The notes below the pieces were generated by a model. The model worked only from the letters and a program-made list of their open reading frames with translations. It was not told the origin of the DNA and made no database searches. A stretch of DNA of 64,000 nucleotides, from the NCBI RefSeq assembly GCF_024586455.1, contig NW_026089624.1, positions 4,927,341 through 4,991,340 of the forward strand. Direction: 5' to 3'. Below are positions 54,440-64,000 of the stretch, one piece after another. The position numbers and the translations under genes were made by a program. This DNA is from Bactrocera neohumeralis. Its lineage: Eukaryota > Arthropoda > Insecta > Diptera > Tephritidae. Position 1 is the first letter of the stretch. Every line of letters starts with the position of its first letter.

Positions 54440-55075
54440 ACATTGGTTATTTCCATAATCTACCACAAAACAAATCAGCTAAACAAGGCATTGCCCTGTT
54501 TATCAAAAAACATATCAAACACAAACGTATCCCAGTCTTTTCCAACATTTCCCCCATTGCAATAGAAATTAACGTCGGTTTCAAATTTTCCATAGTCACA
54601 TGCTACATCCCTTCGAATCAAAAGTTTACTGCAGGAGAACTTATAGGCGTCATTAACGCTGTTCCTGCACCCACAAGAATCATTGGAGATTTTCCCCCTA
54701 TGGGGATCTACCTTCTCAAATGGAAGAGGCCAAATAATGGAAGATGTTATTCACTCAAAAAACTTATTTGTTCTTAATGATAGATCACCAACTCACTTTC
54801 CTCCCACAAAACTTTCACTCACATAGACATCGCTCTTTGTTCAGTTTCCATAGCCAATAAACTCTGTTCTTTTACTCTAGAAGACCTTCACAATAGCGAC
54901 CACTTTCCTATCATAACTACCCTCATCACACCGATGCAATACATCATTAAGCCGAGATCAAAATTTCTTACAGATGAAGCTGATTGGTTGAAATATTGCT
55001 CCCTGCTCAACACATCAACAAGTGCTGAAATAATATCAGAAAACATAAACGCAGGTCTAAATTCAAGCAGAACGT
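54440..55075 (+). pseudogene. I-clade LINE endonuclease remnant
   Basis: Pieces in several phases: KQGIALFIKKHIKHKRIPV, IVTCYIPSNQ, RIIGDF (GDFNA block), and SDHFPIITTLI (catalytic Asp-His block, about 54895-54930). At least three frame changes. The domain nicks target DNA in the family. Confidence 0.7.
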
Positions 55076-55079
55076 AACA

Positions 55080-56400
55080 ACTGAAAACTTAATTAGATAC
55101 AAAAAAGCAAACTATAACTTCAGAAGAGAACTAAAATCTGCTAAACGCATAGCCCTTGAAAAACTAACAGCTAATTTAAAACCCACTTCAAGCTCTAAAA
55201 AGATATGGAATGACATCAAATCTCTTTCAGGAGGACATAAACAAAATAAAATTGATTTTATTCAATCTCCCGTAGGTCCCATTTACGATCCGCAGCATAT
55301 TGCAAAAAACTTTGCACAAACATGGTCAAACAACTCCAAAAATTTCAACTTTCATCCGAATTTTATTACACTTTCTAATCAAATCATTTCCCAAACATAC
55401 CACAACCCATCCCTGTGTTTCGAAGCTACATTGATAGAATCTCCCATTACATTAGAAGAATTCGATTCTACTATCAGCAAAATGTCCGGAAAAACTCCTG
55501 GATCAGACAAAATTTCCTACCCCCTCCTAAAAAATCTTCCATACTCTTTAAAAATCATACTTATAACCCTATACAATAACATATTAAAGCAGGGTATTGT
55601 ACCTCAAGAATGGAAAAAAGCTACAATTATTCCCATCCCAAAACCCAACAAATCGAGTGCCTCAATTTCAGACTTCAGACCTATTTCTTTGATACCCTGC
55701 ATTGCCAAAGTTTTGGAAAAAATTATATCAAAGAGACTCATGTGGTATTTAAAACAAAAAGGACTGATAAGCCCCAACCAGTTTGGTTTTCAAAGTGGTC
55801 TTGGCGTCATTGACCCACTTCTTTACTTTGAACACCACGCTACAACAACAATATCTACCAAAAATCACTTATCCGTCCTCAGTCTAGGTTTTGAGAAAGC
55901 ATTCGATAGAATTGGAGCTCATACGGTATTACAAGAATTAAAAAAATGGGACATTGGAGATAAAATGTATAATTTCATAAAGTCATGCCTTTCAAATCGT
56001 AAGATTACAGTAAGTGTTAGTAACCACAACTCCAACATATACCCCCTACATAATGGAATACCCCAAGGATTGCCTTAACCAATTAAGCAACTTAATAACC
56101 TCATACCGATGTGTAGACCATATCATCTACGCAGACGATGTTTTAATTTTTTCGGCTTTAAAAAATTTAAACCAAGTAAAAATCATTTTTAGCAACATCC
56201 TAACCGAAATAGCAGAATGGTCTAAAACGTCAGGAACAAAAGTTTCTGCAAACAAAAGCGAAACATTCCACGTTTGCAGAAAAAGAAAATGTACCTTCCC
56301 TAACCTATCCTTCGAAAACACACAAATTCTTCACACCACAACTTTAAGAATACTTGGCTTAATTTTTGATAAAAAAAACTAACATTTAAGGAACATTGTA
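55080..56400 (+). pseudogene. I-clade LINE reverse transcriptase
   Basis: A 215-codon frame (55431-56078) reads MSGKTPGSDKISYPLLKNLP, SDFRPISLIPCIAKVLEKII, NQFGFQSGLGVIDPLLYFEH and HNGIPQGLP. After a stop and shift at 56078 a second frame reads HIIYADDVLIFSALKN with the catalytic YADD intact. Motif A reads LGFEKAFDRI where SLDFEKAFDR is usual, so the motif-A Asp appears replaced by Gly. Confidence 0.85.
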
Positions 56401-56629
56401 AATATGTTAGATTAAGTTTACTTAATAGACTAAACATTATAAAGTTTCTCTCTTCGAAACACTGTCATATTCATATCTCAACTCTCGTAAATATTGTAAA
56501 AGCATTGATGTTGTCAAAAATAGACTTTGGACTCGCAATCTATGGACACTGTGCTAAATTCCATCTCGCACTCATTGAAACCCCTTATCAAACAGCAGTA
56601 AAAAGGAGCATTCTACTTCTCCAACTAAA

Positions 56630-57769
56630 GTGGTCTTAACTGAAGCAGGTCTACCCAGCATCCATCTCCGAACAAAGCAGAATACAATGATGCGCATACC
56701 AAAGCTCCTCCACTGCAAAAACTCCCTTTTGTTTAATGCGATGAAAACATTTCGTACCACCAAAAAACTATCCACGATCGTACAATGTATAAACATTATA
56801 AAAAAACTTGACATAATATCAACACCACAATTAATAAAGGAGAACACTCATCCTCACTGGCTGACGTTAAAATCATGCATAATAAGTACGTTATTTAAGT
56901 ATCAAAAATCAACCACCAACGCAGAACAATATAACCAGCTATTTAACGACGCAGTAAACACTTATAAACCAGAGTGGAAAATTATCTACACCGATGGATC
57001 AAAATCGGACACCCACACTTCGTTCGCAGTGACAAACGACCAAGGTGTCATTATAACCGTCGGTATTTTACCACCGTACTGCTCTATACTTACAGCTGAA
57101 GCGGCTGCGATATACGAAGCGGTGCTATTTATTGCACAATCTAAAGAAAAACACATCATATGCAGTGATAGCAAATCGACAATTACCGCGCTGTTGAATG
57201 ATACAAATAACTCAGTATTGATCAAGAATATAAAAGATATTTTATACAAACACAAAAACATAATCAAGATAATGTGGATCCCTGGGCACGCTGGTATTAG
57301 AGGCAACCAACTTGCAGACGATCGCGCCAAAAAGGCGAGTAGAGAACCAGTTTTCTCGTACGCACACGTCACATCAAAAGATATTCGCAACCTAGTAAAA
57401 AAAGAGCTTTACGAGTCAAACTCTAGAGACTGGATAAACTTTCAACACCAATACAAGGAACACAATCCCACTGGTGTCAAGCAAAACTACCCATCCGACT
57501 CCTACCAATACATAAAAATATTTGTGCGCCTTAGATTAGGTCACACTTTAAGAACACACAATTATCTGCTGAACAAAACGGAAAAACCTAGCTGCAATCA
57601 TCCAAACGACTCAGTTAACCACATCCTAAACGACTGCACTGCACTAGCACAAAAGAGGAAAACCATCTTTGGAAACAGGGAACCCTCCCGTCTACTGAAA
57701 ACACCAAATATTGACAACATCAATGCTATCAACAATTTGCTTAAGATATGTAAGATAAATAACATTTAA
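56630..57769 (+). CDS. I-clade LINE RNase H and C-terminal region, 379 codons open
   Basis: Uninterrupted frame. RNase H residues: IYTDGSKSDTHTS (Asp), LTAEAAAIYEAVLF (Glu), IICSDSKSTITA (Asp) and WIPGHAGIRGNQLADDRAKK (His, Asp). Downstream, a conserved RLRLGHTLRTHNYLL block and a C..H..H..C knuckle (CNHPNDSVNHILNDC) follow. It stops at 57767-57769, about 150 bp before the tail. The first codons belong to the RT thumb region. Best-preserved LINE frame in the window. Confidence 0.88.
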   Translation: MVLTEAGLPSIHLRTKQNTMMRIPKLLHCKNSLLFNAMKTFRTTKKLSTIVQCINIIKKLDIISTPQLIKENTHPHWLTLKSCIISTLFKYQKSTTNAEQYNQLFNDAVNTYKPEWKIIYTDGSKSDTHTSFAVTNDQGVIITVGILPPYCSILTAEAAAIYEAVLFIAQSKEKHIICSDSKSTITALLNDTNNSVLIKNIKDILYKHKNIIKIMWIPGHAGIRGNQLADDRAKKASREPVFSYAHVTSKDIRNLVKKELYESNSRDWINFQHQYKEHNPTGVKQNYPSDSYQYIKIFVRLRLGHTLRTHNYLLNKTEKPSCNHPNDSVNHILNDCTALAQKRKTIFGNREPSRLLKTPNIDNINAINNLLKICKINNI

Positions 57770-57925
57770 ATAATATAAGCAAATAAAACTAAGTATTAAT
57801 TTTACACTTATTTTTAATTAGACATAACCATTGTAATAGATAGCCGAAGGTCCTAGTAGCCAGTGCTTAATCTCTGTGTATTAATTATTAATAATTAGTT
57901 CTCATTTAAATTAAATAAAAAAAAG

Positions 57926-58130
57926 TCTCTCACCTCTGGGAATTTTATTTCTGACTGGAAATTGACATGCATTACCCCTATTCTCAAAGGTGGTAGAAAG
58001 GATGTAGTCTCCAATTACAGGCCCATTTCTAAACTTTCTACTATTTTAAAAATTTTTGAGTGTTCTGTTAAAAATAAATTATTTTTTGCAGTAAAATCAA
58101 TAATTAATGGCAATCAGCATGGGTTCGTCA
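57926..58130 (+). pseudogene. Jockey-type RT, first piece
   Basis: The plus strand encodes ITPILKGGRKDVVSNYRPIS and SIINGNQHGFV, RT fingers. The next residues of the same protein appear at 59479 (VSNLAVFSDYC). Confidence 0.8.
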
Positions 58131-58366
58131 CAACTTTTTGTATACCTTAAATCGATGTATAAGGAAAAACATACCACTCAAAAGGGCACTTATAAAACAA
58201 TTGTTTTAAAATAATAAAACAATATATTATTACATAAAAACTACTTTTTTATATCGGGTGATTTTTTTGAGGTTAGGATTTTCATGCATTAGTATTTGAC
58301 AGATCACGTGGGATTTCAGAAATGGTGTCAAAGAGAAAGATGCTCAGTATGCTTTGACATTTCATC

Positions 58367-58813
58367 ATGAATAGACTTACTAACGAGCAACGCTTGCAAA
58401 TCATTGAATTTTATTACCAAAATCAGTGTTCGGTTCGAAATGTGTTTCGCGCTTTACGTCCGATTTATGGTCTACATAATCGACCAAGTGAGCAAACAAT
58501 TAATGCGATTGTGACCAAGTTTCGCACTCAGTTTACTTTATTGGACATTAAACCAACCACACGAATGCGTACAGTGCGTACAGAAGAGAATATTGCGTCT
58601 GTTTCTGAGAGTGTGGCTGAAGACCGTGAAATGTCGATTCGTCGCCGTTCGCAGCAATTGGGTTTGTGTTATTCGACCACATGGAAGATTTTACGCAAAG
58701 ATCTTGGTGTAAACCCGTATAAAATACAGCTCGTGCAAGAACTGAAGCCGAACGATCTGCCACAACGTCGAATTTTCAGTGAATGGGCCCTAGAAAAGTT
58801 GCCAACCAAGTAA
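58367..58813 (+). pseudogene. Mariner-like transposase, N-terminal part (148 codons)
   Basis: Natural start MNRLTNEQRLQIIEFYYQNQ. Helix-turn-helix pair: CSVRNVFRALRPIYGLHNRP and then MSIRRRSQQLGLCYSTTWKI. It ends at the deletion junction, which carries a 17-bp tandem duplication (GTAAAGTTGACCCGTAA at about 58809-58842). The part with the first two catalytic Asp residues is missing. Confidence 0.88.
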
Positions 58814-58834
58814 AGTTGACCCGTAAGTAAAGTT

Positions 58835-59083
58835 GACCCGTAAGTTGGCCACCAAGATCATGCGATTTAACGCCTTTAGACTATTTTTTGTGGGGCTACG
58901 TCAAGTCTAAAGTCTACAGAAATAAGCCAGCAACTATTCCAGCTTTGGAAGACAACATTTCCGAAGAAATTCGGGCTATTCCGGCCGAAATGCTCGAAAA
59001 AGTTGCCCAAAATTGGACTTTCCGAATGGACCACCTAAGACGCAGCCGCGGTCAACATTTAAATGAAATTATCTTCAAAAAGT
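58835..59083 (+). pseudogene. Mariner-like transposase, C-terminal part
   Basis: The plus strand, in two phases, reads RSCDLTPLDYFLWGYVKSKV and then KPATIPALEDNISEEIRAIP, finishing GQHLNEIIFKK at 59083. The L-D-Y-F-L-W block holds the last catalytic position of the family. It is separated from the N-terminal part by a large deletion. Confidence 0.85.
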
Positions 59084-59478
59084 AAATGTCATGAACCAAT
59101 CTAACGTTTCAAATAAAGAACCGATGAGATTTTGCAAATTTTATGCGTTTTTTTTTAAAAAAGTTATCAAGCTCTTAAAAAATCACCCGATATAACATAT
59201 GCCTTTATTATCAATACTCATTTCGATTTATGGGGATTAAACACGGTCTTATATCGCAATTTAATTTATTATAAGAGCTAATTTTTAAGCTATTTTCACT
59301 GCACAGTCGGTGTGTTTCTATTGTCTCACTTCTCTTGCTTTTCGTAGCCCCTACGAATGGGATAGACCAAAAATGTATTTACCGTTAGTTTTGTTGGTGT
59401 TTTAGGAAATAGCCTCGATACAAACAGTGGTAAATTTCAAAATTTTCCTTTTTTTTTTGGCCTATGAAATCGACCAGT

Positions 59479-60640
59479 GTGCACTGTGTCAAACTTAGCG
59501 GTTTTTAGCGATTATTGTTTGTCTGCATTCTCCGCTGGATTTCAGGTAGATTGTGTCTACACAGATTTCTCTAAAGCCTTTGATAAAGTTTCACACAATA
59601 TTCTAATTAAAAAATTATCATATTTAGGATTTCACTCGGTCTTCTTGCAATGGATTAAATCATATTTGTGCAATAGACGATGTGTTGTCAGTGTCGATGG
59701 AGTGTCTTCTGATTCATTCATTGCGTCTTCGGGAGTGCCACAAGGAATCGTCTTGGGTCCACTTCTCTTTGTGCTGTTTATCAATGACATCTCCTGTTGC
59801 TTCTCTTTCGCTAACTTTCTGTTATATGCAGGTGACTTAAAAATTTTTGCAATAATCAAAAACTCACAAGATGTATTCAAACTTTAATGTGATATTGATA
59901 CTTTTTATGCTTGGTGCCTGAAATCGAAGTTTTTTCTCAATTTAGATAAATGCTCTCAGATCGCTTATGGTAGGGGACGTAACATCTTACCTTCAAGTTA
60001 CAATATTTCTAATTGCGTCCTAAAATGTGTTACTGAAATCAAAGATCTTGGGGTAATCTCTGACAACAGATTTTCTTTCAGTAATCACATCAACTACATC
60101 ACTTCTAAATCATTCTCTTTGCTCGGCTTTGTCCGTCGAAATGCTTTAAATTTTTCCGACCCCTACACGTTAAAATTACTATATACATGTTTTGTTCGGT
60201 CCATTTTGGAGTACGCAGTCTTCATCTGGAGACCATATTGCATATCGTCAATTAATAGGATCGAGCGTATTCAAAAGATTTTTCTTAAATTTGCTCTCTG
60301 CTCCTTAAAGTTTGTTGACCCAATACCATTGTATACATCTCGTTTCCTGCTTTTACATCATAAATCACTGGAAAATCGACGGTCCATTCTCAGCCTTTCA
60401 TTTGTTTTCAATGGAATTAATAGAGATACTGACCGTCCCTATTTATTAGGGAAAATTAACTTCAATACTCCTCAGGGTTGTCTCAGATCTATTTCCCCAT
60501 TTTATTATAAAAAGGAAACTACTAATTTTGCTGAAAATGCTCCTCTCAAGCGTGCTATGCGTGAGTTTAACTCGATTTCCGAGAAAGATTTTTCTCACTC
60601 TAGGGTATCCTTCCCTTACTGTAATTTAATTCTCCATTAG
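59479..60640 (+). pseudogene. Jockey-type RT, main piece and C-terminus
   Basis: 59479-59887 reads VDCVYTDFSKAFDKVSHNIL, SSGVPQGIVLGPLLFVLFIN and FLLYAGDLKIFAI: motif C is A-G-D where A-D-D is usual, so one catalytic Asp is lost. After a stop at 59885, 60119-60640 holds the thumb and C-terminal domain (LLGFVRRNALNFSDPYTLKL, SILEYAVFIWRPYC). Downstream lies a ~25-bp AAATA tail. Confidence 0.85.
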
Positions 60641-60691
60641 TCTGTAAGAATTAATGTTCATAGACTTAACAAAATAAATAAATAAATAAAA

Positions 60692-60896
60692 CTTTGAAAC
60701 GTAAATGATGCGGCGGCATACCAAGCCTCTCCAAAGAATTTAGAAATTCCATTGGATAATTTACGGCTTCGTCTTTATTGTCAAGACGATCAGTCGATTT
60801 ATATGATCGCAAGCCTCCCGGAATTTGACTTTGAATCTTCCAGTTTAAGTCATTAACATCGGTATTTTTGTAAGCTAAAATTATGCGTGCACTCAA
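60692..60896 (-). pseudogene. Helitron 2 helicase fragment
   Basis: Minus: ARIILAYKNTDVNDLNWKIQ, YKSTDRLDNKDEAVNYPMEF, LGMPPHHLRFKV. These are PIF1-like Helitron helicase blocks just before the LRN..G motif. It ends at the LINE tail. Confidence 0.85.
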
Positions 60897-61010
60897 GCAA
60901 TCGCAGTTACGATAATTTCACTTCTTTCGTTGAAGTGAACTGACAAAAGGCAGGTGGAATTGTTATCAAACCACAGGAAGTATCAACCGAAAATTGCCCA
61001 TTTCCAATTC

Positions 61011-61577
61011 TTAGCGAATACGATGTAAAATGTCTTTAGCAATGTAATTTTCGTTCTTATTCCATAATTGACGCGGATTTGAAGACTGATATGTCGAAAT
61101 GATCATCGCGAAAAGTGTACGAACTTCAGTGACATGCGAAGTAGTTTTTGCATCGTCCATGGTTTGATGCCAGTGATTATCATGTTCCAGCAATTGTAAT
61201 TGCTGACATGCTTCTTAAAAAGTTACACACACCGTATCATTCACAATACGCAATGGCTCGAATGAAGTTGAACCACGTACATTAATCAATACCAACCGAA
61301 GGTAGAAGCAATCGTCGTTTTTCGGGTGGATTGTCTAAATTCGTCCTAATGAATTAGTTGAGAACGCACCTGGATGTCCATCTACTGCTTGGTCTTGCTT
61401 TCTGCGTAACCATTTCTTTGACGATGCATTCCATGTATAAAATGAAGGCATTTCCGAATAGAGCAATGTTTTCGCAAACGGATCACTGGCGCAAGATGAG
61501 AAGAAACTCGTCAATGTCAGTTTGGTTGTTGGCAGTGTTTCCGCTGGCTGTACTCTTTTCTCTGGTTTGAAATACAC
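61011..61577 (-). pseudogene. Helitron 2 Rep-helicase linker
   Basis: Minus frames read DPFAKTLLYSEMPSFYTWNA and HDNHWHQTMDDAKTTSHVTE, with EVRTLFAMII and SSNPRQLWNK. Stops and phase changes lie at 61200-61340. Confidence 0.8.
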
Positions 61578-62232
61578 TCATTGGGCTTCTTCAAATGAAC
61601 TGCGAGATGCACCATCCATGTGTTGTCAACTTCGATATTCACTCCTCTAAATTGAATGCTGAATGCTCTGTCATTGTCGTCTGGTGAGCGACGCCGATAC
61701 AATGGATATCCTTCAAAGCACGCGGATAGTGTTTCTTGTACATACAAACCGAAGTGGGTGGGTCCATGAACCATATTGGTTTTCACCACTTCGTATAATT
61801 CTGGATCTGTCTCTGGATTTGATCTGGTGTAACCACCATTCAATGAAGAATGTGTACGTGCGGCAAACCTCTTTTTTTCCCCTGAACAGAGTACATCCAG
61901 CATCTAACAGAACCATATATATATACGTTGCTTCAAGATAAAGTCCATCAAACATCGTAGCTGTTGTTGCCGTGCTGTGATATCGTGACGATCTTGCTGA
62001 TTGATCGCATTTCAATAATTCCCTAATCTATGGCCATTTTGGATTGCAAGTAAATGTAACAAACAAATCCGGCCGTCCATAATTCCGCACGTATGTCATC
62101 GCATCCTGCGAGTACTCGTCCATGTGCTTTGGGCTGCCAATGTACTATATGTTGATGGTAAAAAGAGCGACAACCGATATTAGCGCGATCTCTTCGCGAC
62201 ATCGTAAAAGAGTTCAATCTGTGTTTGATCAC
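61578..62232 (-). pseudogene. Helitron 2 Rep (HUH) domain
   Basis: Minus phases give SQDAMTYVRNYGRPDLFVTF (about 62120-62050), then RGLPHVHIL (HUH histidine pair at 61852-61860), then a Rep block near 61700 (YPLYRRRSPDDND, VDNTWMVHL). At least three frame changes. In the family the HUH Tyr-transposase nicks the strand for rolling-circle movement. Confidence 0.8.
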
Positions 62233-62590
62233 TTTTTATGAAACATACATAAAATTTTCACTGAATAATTTAAAAAAAATTGCTTTTTGAATGGCCGAAA
62301 TAAAGAAAGCAAACGACAGAAATTGAAAGATTCAAATAATTTACAAATAAATCAATTGGAAAGCAAAACGAAAATATTGAAAATCAAATTTTGTATGCAA
62401 AAGTTACTTTTTGGAAATTTACGTTCGTAAGTCGGTAAAAAAAGGTAATTTTCTGATTTTTGGTGTTTTGCAAACCATCCTTATTAGATTCCCTTCAAAG
62501 TGGTTCAAGCCTTTTTTCATTTCATGCAACGGTTTAGTCAGCTATGGCGAACAGACAAAAAACCCAACTTATTTTTATGTATAAGATATA
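62233..62590. other. AT-rich spacer, nothing recognised
   Basis: It may be the 5' non-coding part of Helitron 2, but no terminus is seen. Confidence 0.4.
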
Positions 62591-63047
62591 CGGAAGATAG
62601 AGCCATGTATAGAAGTTCACACAAGTGAGCATAAACGATTCTTTTACGTATGCCTCAAGCAGCTCACGACTTCCGGTCTTACTACAAGTATCCTCTGGGT
62701 AGACAAAAAACATCCGTTTAAACGCGAACTAAAGTGAGAATGCGAAAGATCCCCTCCTCATGGTTGTGCGCTAGGTTCGGGACCGGACACGTAAAAAACG
62801 CTACCAATGAAAGGCAATAAACAGCGTTTTATAAGTGTTCAGGATTATGATGTGAGGACATGCACCTGAAATGCCCGGTCCCTTAATTGGGAAGGTGCCG
62901 CTGCCCAGCTGGTTGATGTCCTCGTAGGTATTTGTGAAATTTGCGCGAGTGACCATATAAAAGAGCGCAAGTTAAGTGTGGGATTCGTGATGGTAGAGAG
63001 ACTCCGTCGCCGAGTACTGGAATTCATCCCTCTAAATGAACGTCTAG
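62591..63047 (+). mobile_element. RTE-clade LINE fragment, copy G (plus), 5' end
   Basis: It starts like the other 5' ends (GAAGATAGAGCCATGTATAG for GGAGGATGGAGTCATGTGTA) and carries the start of the endonuclease region (PLNWEGAAAQLVDVLV in one phase; VGFVMVERLRRRVL-type text later). A deletion near 62925 removes the catalytic-Glu block. Ends at about 63047. Confidence 0.75.
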
Positions 63048-63057
63048 CTTGAGTGGT

Positions 63058-63875
63058 ATCTTCTTCTTTACTGGCGTAGACACCGCTTACGCGATTATAG
63101 TCGAGTTAACAACAGCGTGGCAGTCGTTTCTTCTTTTCGCTACGTGGCGCCAATTGGATATTCTAAGCGAGGCCAGGTCCTTCTCCACTTGGTCCCACCA
63201 AAGGAGTGGAGGACTTCCTCTTCCTCTGCTTCACCCGGCGGGTACTGCGCCGAATACTTTCAGAGCTGGAGGGTATTCGTCTATCTGGACAACATGACCT
63301 AGCCAGCGTAGCCGCTGTCTTTTAATTCGCTGAAGTATGTCAATGTCATCGTATATCTTATACAGCTCATCGTTCCATCGAATGCGATATTCGTCGTGGC
63401 CAATACGCAAAGGACCATAAATCTTTCGCAGAACTTTTCTCTCGAAAACTCGCAACGTCGACTCATCAGTTGTTGTCATCGTCCAAGCCTCTGCACCATA
63501 TAGCAGGACGGGAATTATGAGTGACTTATAGAGTTTGGTTTTTGTTCGACGAGAGAGGACTTCTTCTCAATTGCCTTTTCAGTCCGAAGTAGCACCTGTT
63601 GGCAAGAGTAATCCTGCGTTGGATTTCAGGCTGACATTGTTGGTGGTGTTTACGCTGGTTCCCAAATAAACGAAAATATCTACAACTTTAAAGTTATGAC
63701 TGTCAACAGTGACGTAAGCGCCAAGTCGCGAGTGCGACGACTGTTTGTTTGATGACAGGAGATATTTTCTCTTGCCCTCGTTTACTGCGAGATATCAATA
63801 TCATCGGCATACGCCAGCAACTGTACACTCTTATAAAAGATTGTACCTGTACGATTAAGTTCTGCAGCGCGAATT
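63058..63875 (-). mobile_element. RTE-clade LINE fragment, copy H (minus), 3' end
   Basis: The 3' tail (CTTCTTTACTGGCG, plus strand) is at 63058. A minus frame at 63479-63231 reads TDESTLRVFERKVLRKIYGP and RLRWLGHVVQIDEYPPALKV. RT text continues to about 63875 with a deletion next to ATATCAATATCATCGGC (the YADD region). Opposite orientation to copy G, seven to ten bases away. Confidence 0.85.
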
Positions 63876-64000
63876 TTATTTATTTATTTATTTATAATAA
63901 TTCATATAACAAAAATAGTTTTATTATATAAATACATAAACGCAGCACTGGCTACGAGGCCTTCAGCCGTCTTGTAATTATAACTAGGTGAAAAATTCTA
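63876..64000 (-). mobile_element. 3' tail of an I-type LINE leaving the window
   Basis: Minus strand: GGCTGAAGGCCTCGTAGCCA, then AT-rich DNA and a run of ATAA units (plus: TTTATTTATTTATTTATT at 63876-63895). The GGCTGAAGGCC..GTAGCCAGTGCT motif matches the 3' UTR of the I-clade LINE at 57840-57870. It lies at the truncated 5' edge of RTE copy H. Confidence 0.6.

Larger units (their letters stand above)
54366..57925 (+). mobile_element. I-clade LINE (plus), 5'-truncated or decayed at the start
   Basis: Endonuclease, RT, RNase H and a C-terminal cysteine region lie in order. The 3' UTR holds GCCGAAGGTCCTAGTAGCCA and ends in an A/T-rich AAATTAAATAAAAAAAA tail at 57925. An endonuclease-RT-RNase H order is the I-clade arrangement. 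ORF1 is not seen. The endonuclease is frameshifted, while RT and RNase H are well kept. Confidence 0.85.
58254..59190 (+). mobile_element. Mariner-like element with DUF4817-type transposase, 937 bp
   Basis: Inverted ends TCGGGTGATTTTTT on the left and AAAAAATCACCCGA on the right, flanked by TATA on both sides. It carries the N-terminal and C-terminal parts of the transposase with the centre deleted. The family ends in Glu-Ile-Ile-Phe, as does the fragment at the window start. Confidence 0.88.
58131..59478. other. Insertion in the Jockey-type LINE, unknown outer part
   Basis: RT text stops after GGGTTCGTC and resumes with GTGTCAAACTTAGC. About 120 bp left and 290 bp right of the nested mariner are AT-rich and unassigned. 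Whether this outer sequence is a second transposon or replaced LINE DNA is unclear. Confidence 0.5.
57926..60691 (+). mobile_element. Jockey-type LINE (plus), interrupted
   Basis: It starts abruptly inside RT directly after the I-type LINE tail (LTSGNFISDWKLTCITPILK, NYRPISKLSTILKIFE). Foreign DNA interrupts it at 58131-59478, RT resumes at 59479, and it ends in an AAATA-type tail (about 60668-60690). The endonuclease and ORF1 are absent. Frames break at 59885. Confidence 0.85.
60692..62232 (-). mobile_element. Second Helitron remnant (minus)
   Basis: Order on the minus strand: Rep N-domain (62190-62030), HUH motif (about 61850), linker (61700-61000), helicase start of the C-terminal part (60896-60692). 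It differs from the Helitron at 33591-42156 in sequence, so it is another family or an older copy. It is cut at 60692 by the tail of the Jockey-type LINE. No Helitron terminus is visible. Confidence 0.85.

Noticed and set aside
62591..63875. Twin-primed RTE insertion
   Set aside because: In twin priming the inverted 5' part lies upstream of the 3' part. Here the 5' part lies beyond the 3' end.

Overview
The window holds no intact host gene that I can recognise. It is a dense graveyard of transposable elements (TEs) from an insect genome, most likely a fly and probably a tephritid-type fruit fly. The reasons are: DINE-1/INE-1-like Helentron-derived elements with a GTCT/GTCC microsatellite core, 17.6-like and blastopia-like Ty3/gypsy elements, Bel/Pao elements, I-clade and Jockey-type LINEs, an RTE-clade LINE present in many copies, Helitrons with a typical insect 5' end, and several mariner/Tc1 families. 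AT content is high, and microsatellites of the TATATG type are frequent. The species call is inference.

Layout. 1-228: tail of a mariner-like element. 550-3060: minus-strand LTR element leader, PBS and LTR, interrupted by a DINE-1-like element that itself carries a 135-bp MITE. 3061-7520: decayed Bel/Pao gag-pol (plus strand) containing a near-perfect 124-bp inverted repeat. 7815-9253: unassigned DNA and a Tc1 remnant. 9254-11099: RTE LINE copy A with a TTAA-flanked piggyBac-like MITE and a second insertion. 11101-19740: 17.6-like gypsy element (minus) interrupted by RTE copy B. 19741-26757: RTE copies E and D, a mariner start running into a 100-N assembly gap, a second DINE-1-like element, another mariner and a fragment of an RNase H-bearing LINE. 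26768-31234: Tc1 remnant, AT-rich unassigned DNA and a dispersed repeat split by a 544-bp mariner deletion derivative. 31235-43220: a three-level nest in which RTE copy C (7-bp target duplication) sits inside a RepHel Helitron, which sits inside a Bel/Pao element. 43221-45582: RTE copy F. 45583-49216: DINE-1 scrap, a fragment of a cysteine-rich arthropod gene family, and a tandem array of ~460-bp units split by a 1.2-kb hAT element with an exact 8-bp target duplication. 49221-54000: a young blastopia/Mdg3-like LTR retrotransposon (204-bp LTRs, one difference seen) whose pol nevertheless carries in-frame stops. 54366-57925: I-clade LINE. 57926-60691: Jockey-type LINE split by an insertion that itself holds a mariner. 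60692-62232: second Helitron remnant. 62591-64000: two opposed RTE fragments and the tail of an I-type LINE leaving the window.

How it fits together. The nesting gives relative ages: the Bel/Pao elements and gypsy element 1 are old hosts, the Helitron, DINE-1 and RTE copies came later, and the hAT, MITEs and the 49-54 kb LTR element are late. At least eight copies of one RTE family (5' end GGAGGATGGAGTCATGTG, 3' GAA-type tail) occur in 64 kb, each with a different internal deletion. I found no convincing new molecular system. The items most worth following are the long hairpin in the Bel/Pao element, the precise Helitron nest, the stop-interrupted but young LTR element, the tandem array, and the small cysteine-rich gene fragment at 45.7-45.95 kb.
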